A stretch of 64,000 bases of DNA from Gliomastix tumulicola (taxonomy: Eukaryota > Ascomycota > Sordariomycetes > Hypocreales > Bionectriaceae). The position numbers were made by a program, and so were the translations under genes. The number at the start of each line of letters is the position of its first letter. Positions within the stretch are counted from its first letter, which is position 1. Shown here in pieces: positions 59,996 through 64,000 of this stretch. The stretch lies in the NCBI GenBank assembly GCA_001599755.1, contig BCHX01000005.1, positions 256,800-320,799 on the forward strand, given 5' to 3'. Under the pieces are notes generated by a model. It was not told the DNA's origin. It did not search any database and saw only the letters and a program-made list of their open reading frames with translations.

Positions 59996-61929
59996 TGAGG
60001 ACGAGGACGAGGACGAGGGAATGCCGTCGCTCCGCTTCGGCAACATCGAATTCCGTCTCACTTTGGAAGACGAGAATGGCCAGCCCACGGCCGGCACGGC
60101 CCACACTGCGAGGCCTATTGCGCGCCTGCTTAGAGGTGAGTTAGACTGCCATGATGCCATGAGTCCTACCAAGGCGAGATTGATAGGCTGACCTGGTGAT
60201 TGCAGCGGCGGGCGCTGGGCAATGGAGCCCAAGAGACTTGATGTTGTTCCTCCAGCACCCCGACATGGAGTTCATTCTGAACCGCGTCAACGAGCCAGAC
60301 GGGGAGGAGTTCATCACAAACGAGTTCAACCGGATCATGCGTGGCTCAACGCGGCCCAAGGACCCGAACCGCTTTCCCAAGGTGCCGAGCGTCGAAGGCA
60401 GGAAGCTTATGGCTTCCGGCATGTTCGGTGCCAACAACTACGAGCGGTTCCCCAACAAGTCCCTCTCCATGCGTCTCCTCGAACGAGAGCATGGCGGCAA
60501 CACTCAGCGAGAGCATAAAATGAACAACAATCTTATCAAGCAGAGTCTGATCCCAGGCACGCCGGCGGACCAGATTCTTCATTTTGAGGATCCCGTCTAC
60601 TCGGGCCAGTTCTCCGACGACGGGCGCTTCTTCTACTCGTGCTCGCAGGACTTCAAGATCCGCCTGTACGACACGACTAACCCTTTCAACTGGGAGCTCT
60701 ACAAGACCGTCCGCTACCCTTGGGGCCAGTGGACTCTGACTGATGCCTCGCTCAGTCCCGACAACAAGTGGATTGCGTACTCGTCGCACTCGAGTCTTGT
60801 GTCTATCGCGCCGACGGACCCCAAGGATGAGGGAGACCCGTACACCCTCGACCTCAACGATGGGCCGGGCGCTCGAGGTTTCAATGCCGGCCGGCTCTAC
60901 GGCTTCTCAAGCATCTTCTCCGTCAGGTTCTCTGGCAACGGCCGAGAGCTAGTCGCTGGAACCAATGGTAACTCGGTCATTGTCTACGACATTGAGTCTC
61001 GCACCGTGCTGCACAGCATCTGCGGACACAACGAGGATGTCAATGCCGTCTGCTTCGCGGACAAGTACTCGCCGCACATCATCTACTCCGGGTCCGACGA
61101 TTGCACCGTCAAGGTCTGGGACCGCAGGAGCATGCGCGACCAGCGCGAAGTCGCCGCCTTTGTCGGCCACATCGCGGGCCTGACCTACATCGACAGCAAG
61201 GGCGACGGCCGGTACGTCCTCAGCAACGGCAAGGACCAGAGCATGAAACTCTGGGATATCCGCAAGGCCTACTCGTCGACCGAGTGGCGCGAGCTGCGGC
61301 CCTTCCGACGCCGCCAGTTCGACTACCGCATGGGCCGGTACAACGAGGACAACTGGGACCCCCACCCAGACGACAACTCGGTCGTCACGTTCCGCGGCCA
61401 CCAGGTCCTGCAGACCCTGATCCGCTGCCACTTCTCGCCGCCCAACTCGTCCAACTCGCGCTACGTCTACTCGGGCAGCAAGGACGGCAAGGTGCACATC
61501 TGGAACCTGGACGCCACCAAGGCGGCCGAGATTGACGTCAAGGAGGCGACGAGGGGCACCCGACCCCGCGACGGCCGCACACGTCATTACTTCTCCGACG
61601 CCCGCGGTGATTGGGCGACGTGCGTGCGGGACGCCAGCTGGCACCCGCACGCTCCCTTTATTGCTGCCTCGGCGCTTAACGGATTTAGCATGTCCCACGG
61701 CACCGTGTCGCTGCATTCGTTTGGTGCGGCGGACGATGGGGACGAGGACGACGGTAGCCCGCCCGTGCCGGTTTTGATGAACGAGGATCTTGAGCCCACG
61801 GAATGGGAGAACAAGGGTGTTGGGGGCTACAAGGCTAGTGATTACGAGGGGAATGACGATGATGACGATGATGATGATGATGATGAGGAGGAGGATGAGG
61901 ATTTTGACGAGGACGACGAGGTTATCTGA
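59479..61929 (+). CDS. WD40-repeat protein, DCAF11/LEC14B-like
   Basis: 768 residues from three exons: 59479-59854, 59929-60135 and 60206-61929. Donors are GTGAGC and GTGAGT; acceptors are AGCAG and TGCAG. The N-terminal 190 or so residues are dominated by Asp/Glu runs. A conserved helix follows (WSPRDLMLFLQHPDMEF), then a WD40 propeller that includes VYSGQFSDDGRFFYSCSQDF, CGHNEDVNAV, VKVWDRRSM and MKLWDIRKA, and a second acidic run at the C-terminus. Overall order matches the DCAF11 (WDR23)/LEC14B family. The WDRR and WDIR motifs fit the WDxR motif by which such proteins bind DDB1 in CUL4 ubiquitin ligases. Likely a conserved cellular gene outside the metabolite cluster. Confidence 0.92.
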
Positions 61930-62841
61930 TTGAGCACCTCCCCCCCCCCCCCCCCAAGATTGACGTGTTTTCTTTCTTTTTGTACCGTAACGACGCGATG
62001 CTTCCAAGCTTCTACTACTATTATGATGGGTTTTTCCAAAAGGGGTCATTTATTTTACGTTGGTTACTTATTTCATCAGACATTCGCTAGATTCAGTTAC
62101 TTACTAGTTAGGGAACAACAAACAGCATTGGGTTATGACAGCATTCTGTGATTTGCTATCTTGTCTAAGGTACATTGTTCGTTTCGCATCTCGTAATGCG
62201 CTGTAGTCCCAATACGCTCTTTCTAAAATGGTCAAGTTACCATCAGACGATAATAAAGAGGAGAGATCCCAATACGTCCTTTGGATAGTCAAGTTACTAT
62301 CCCGACGGTAAAGAGAGGGAGATGTATGTATCCCTGCCAATTGTTCCATGTCGTTGAAGCCCGTTCGTAACAAAAACATGCGAAAAGCAAGCCATAAAAG
62401 AATGTGAGTGAAGCATTGAAAAAGAAAAGAAAACAAGCCGATAGGACACACACACACACGAGAAGCATAAAAGAGTGTGGACAAGCCAAAAAAAGAGAGA
62501 GAGAGGTATACAACAATAGGAGAAGTGGAACAGTGCCAAAGCATCCAGTCAGAAAAAGGAAGCCTGAAAGAGTGTTGTTGATAAAAGTCACCAAAAAGAC
62601 AAACAAACAGAACGTAGGAAACCCACAGTAAGGACTGGTGTGAAAGTCATTGACAAGGGAAGGAAGGGTGCGCAAGATAGAGAGAAAATCATGGACGAGT
62701 GTTGTCCGTCATCAATAGAAGTATGCAAGATAGGGAGAGAGAGAGAGAGACAAAAGAAACAAGGGGAAGGAGTGTGGTCGAATCACTAACAACAAGGGCG
62801 CACAATGTAGGGAAAGAAAAAACAAACATGAGGAGGCGTGG
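61930..62841. other. 0.9-kb convergent intergenic region with simple repeats
   Basis: It holds a run of 16 C (61940-61955) just after the WD40 stop, an AC repeat at about 62447-62459 and GA repeats near 62495-62505 and 62732-62750. Two similar short segments near 62199-62240 and 62265-62300 share CCCAATACG followed by GTCAAGTTAC. No gene seen. Confidence 0.6.
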
Positions 62842-64000
62842 TCAAATGTAGGGGGGGAGCATGGTGTACGAGAGCCCGTTGATGGGCTCTTCCAGTTCAT
62901 GAGGGTCGGGAGCGGGAGCGGGGTGTTGACTGCCCAGCGCAAATTCGAGCTCCACGTTCCACAAGAGCCCGTCAATAGGCCCTCCTCCTACGTGAGGAGG
63001 GTTGGGTTGATGATGGTGCAGGTGTAGAAGGTTGTCCTCCACAGACGTGATGGGCATGACACTGCGAAGATGCGCCCTCATCTCCGGGGGGTACATGGCG
63101 AACGGATCCGGGTGACTCCCATCCTCCGGCTGCATGGAGTCGAGGTCTTGGGCGGCCCGGAGGGCGGCGAGCGAGATGGTTCTGTCCAGGTAGAACTCGA
63201 GGGCGGTCTTGACCACGGGGGTTTCGACGAGTGTGGCGGTCCTTGCCCCGAACTGGTTGGGNGGGGAGAGGGTGTATAGTCGAGACCACAGGTCGCCGCC
63301 GGGCACCTTGACGATGCCCTTCTCGTTGAGCTGCTTCCATCCGGCCTCGGCGTCGTCCGGGTCCGGGCTGTCGGAGGCCGTCGTCTCGGGCGCGGGCGCG
63401 GGCGCGGGGTCGGGGACGATGCGGTCCGCGGCCACGGAGTGCTCGAAGCGGACGCCGTCGCGGTCCTCCAGGCCGCCGTGGCGCATGACGTGCATGTTGA
63501 AGGACTCGCGGTTGTACTTGGTGCCCCAGTAGCGCGAGATGGCGGGCTGGTCCTTGCCGCGGCAGCCGTGGCAGAAGACGCCCCAGTCCACGGGGTTGGC
63601 GGAGACGGCCGGGTTGAGGGCGGGCGCGCTGATGACCATCATGAAGCGCATGTAGTAGACGCCGCGGTTGCGGGACGCGATGTCGTCCGGCGTCCTGCAC
63701 TGCCCGATGAGCAGCAGGCCGGGCGCGGCGGCCTGGACGTCGGGCAGGTGCCAGAGCCTCTCCCTCGACGCCACCTCCATGTTCGAGGGCCCGTACGTGC
63801 CCGGGAGGGAGAGCATGCTCGGCAGCATCGAGATGTCGTCCCGGCCCCTGGCACTGATGGCGCGGGCCATCTGCGCCGCCGTGACGGGCTGGAGGTTCTT
63901 GGCGCTGCGGAGGCAGGGCACGCAGACGCGGGTGCAGCTGGGGATGTGGAGGAGGCTGCCGAACCCGCTGCATTTCGAGCACTTGGCCTCCTGGAGGGTG
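62842..64000 (-). CDS. F-box-type hypothetical protein, C-terminal 385 residues (5' end off the window)
   Basis: The frame is open to the right edge; stop at 62842-62844. The visible start has spaced cysteines (CSKCSGFGSLLHIPSC, then CVPC), the arrangement seen after the F-box in many fungal F-box-family proteins. Further on are GVYYMRFMMVISAP, VFCHGCRGKDQPAISRYWG, and a Pro/Ala/Asp-rich segment. The F-box itself would lie outside the window, so the family call is tentative. One residue is unknown because of the ambiguous base at 63262. Probably unrelated to the NRPS cluster. Confidence 0.7.
   Translation of the reverse strand, partial: TLQEAKCSKCSGFGSLLHIPSCTRVCVPCLRSAKNLQPVTAAQMARAISARGRDDISMLPSMLSLPGTYGPSNMEVASRERLWHLPDVQAAAPGLLLIGQCRTPDDIASRNRGVYYMRFMMVISAPALNPAVSANPVDWGVFCHGCRGKDQPAISRYWGTKYNRESFNMHVMRHGGLEDRDGVRFEHSVAADRIVPDPAPAPAPETTASDSPDPDDAEAGWKQLNEKGIVKVPGGDLWSRLYTLSXPNQFGARTATLVETPVVKTALEFYLDRTISLAALRAAQDLDSMQPEDGSHPDPFAMYPPEMRAHLRSVMPITSVEDNLLHLHHHQPNPPHVGGGPIDGLLWNVELEFALGSQHPAPAPDPHELEEPINGLSYTMLPPYI
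63262..63262. other. Ambiguous base (N) in a G-rich run
   Basis: The only N in the window lies within GGGNGGGG, inside the F-box-like coding region. The surrounding frame is open on both sides, so the length is probably right and only the residue is uncertain. Confidence 0.98.

Noticed and set aside
37290..62841. tRNA genes in the intergenic DNA
   Set aside because: Reading for A and B box pairs gave no convincing cloverleaf; a tRNAscan-SE run would settle it.

Overview
The window is from a filamentous ascomycete (Pezizomycotina). The evidence is short spliced introns (about 60-180 nt) with GTATGT/GTAAGT donors and CTAAC-type branch sites, a Zn2Cys6 regulator, fungal-type nonribosomal peptide synthetase (NRPS) domains and GC-rich coding DNA. 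A Sordariomycete, perhaps Hypocrealean, is my guess only. No species is named by the sequence itself.

Layout. Positions 1-37289 (minus strand) are one uninterrupted frame of at least 12,429 codons. It encodes the N-terminal part of a giant NRPS whose 3' end lies beyond the left edge. It has eleven complete modules and the start of a twelfth. Each module is about 1,070-1,103 residues, so it has room for C-A-T only. I see no epimerization, N-methyltransferase, ketosynthase or release domain. The protein begins with half a condensation domain, then A1-T1. The A domains fall into three families: a = modules 1, 5, 8, 11; b = 2, 3, 4, 7, 10; c = 6, 9 and probably 12. Modules 5-6-7, 8-9-10 and 11-12-(?) therefore repeat an a-c-b triplet. 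The pocket residues of modules 3, 4 and 7 resemble those I remember for alpha-aminoisobutyrate (Aib) in peptaibol synthetases, so a long Aib-containing peptide is a reasonable guess.

To the right follow an O-methyltransferase-fold protein (39893-41486, three exons) whose usual catalytic His is replaced by Ile, a full-size ABCB exporter (43686-47733, two exons) and a short-chain dehydrogenase (49141-50337, three exons). With the NRPS these look like a secondary-metabolite cluster: assembly, tailoring and export.

A CPSF6-like RNA-binding protein (51417-53122, minus) that looks like a housekeeping gene comes next. It is followed by a divergent pair sharing a 473-bp promoter: a PLP enzyme of the threonine-aldolase fold (54945-56242, minus; the family includes the alanine racemases of the HC-toxin and cyclosporin clusters) and a Zn2Cys6 transcription factor (56716-58116, plus). 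They could supply an unusual amino acid to the NRPS and regulate the cluster, but the CPSF6-like gene between makes membership uncertain. The right end holds general genes: a DCAF11/LEC14B-like WD40 protein (59479-61929) and the 3' part of an F-box-type cysteine-containing protein (62842 to the edge, minus), which contains one ambiguous base.

I found no tRNA or rRNA gene, no intact transposon and no CRISPR array. Intergenic DNA holds microsatellites, an 86-bp tandem duplication and several palindromes near gene starts.
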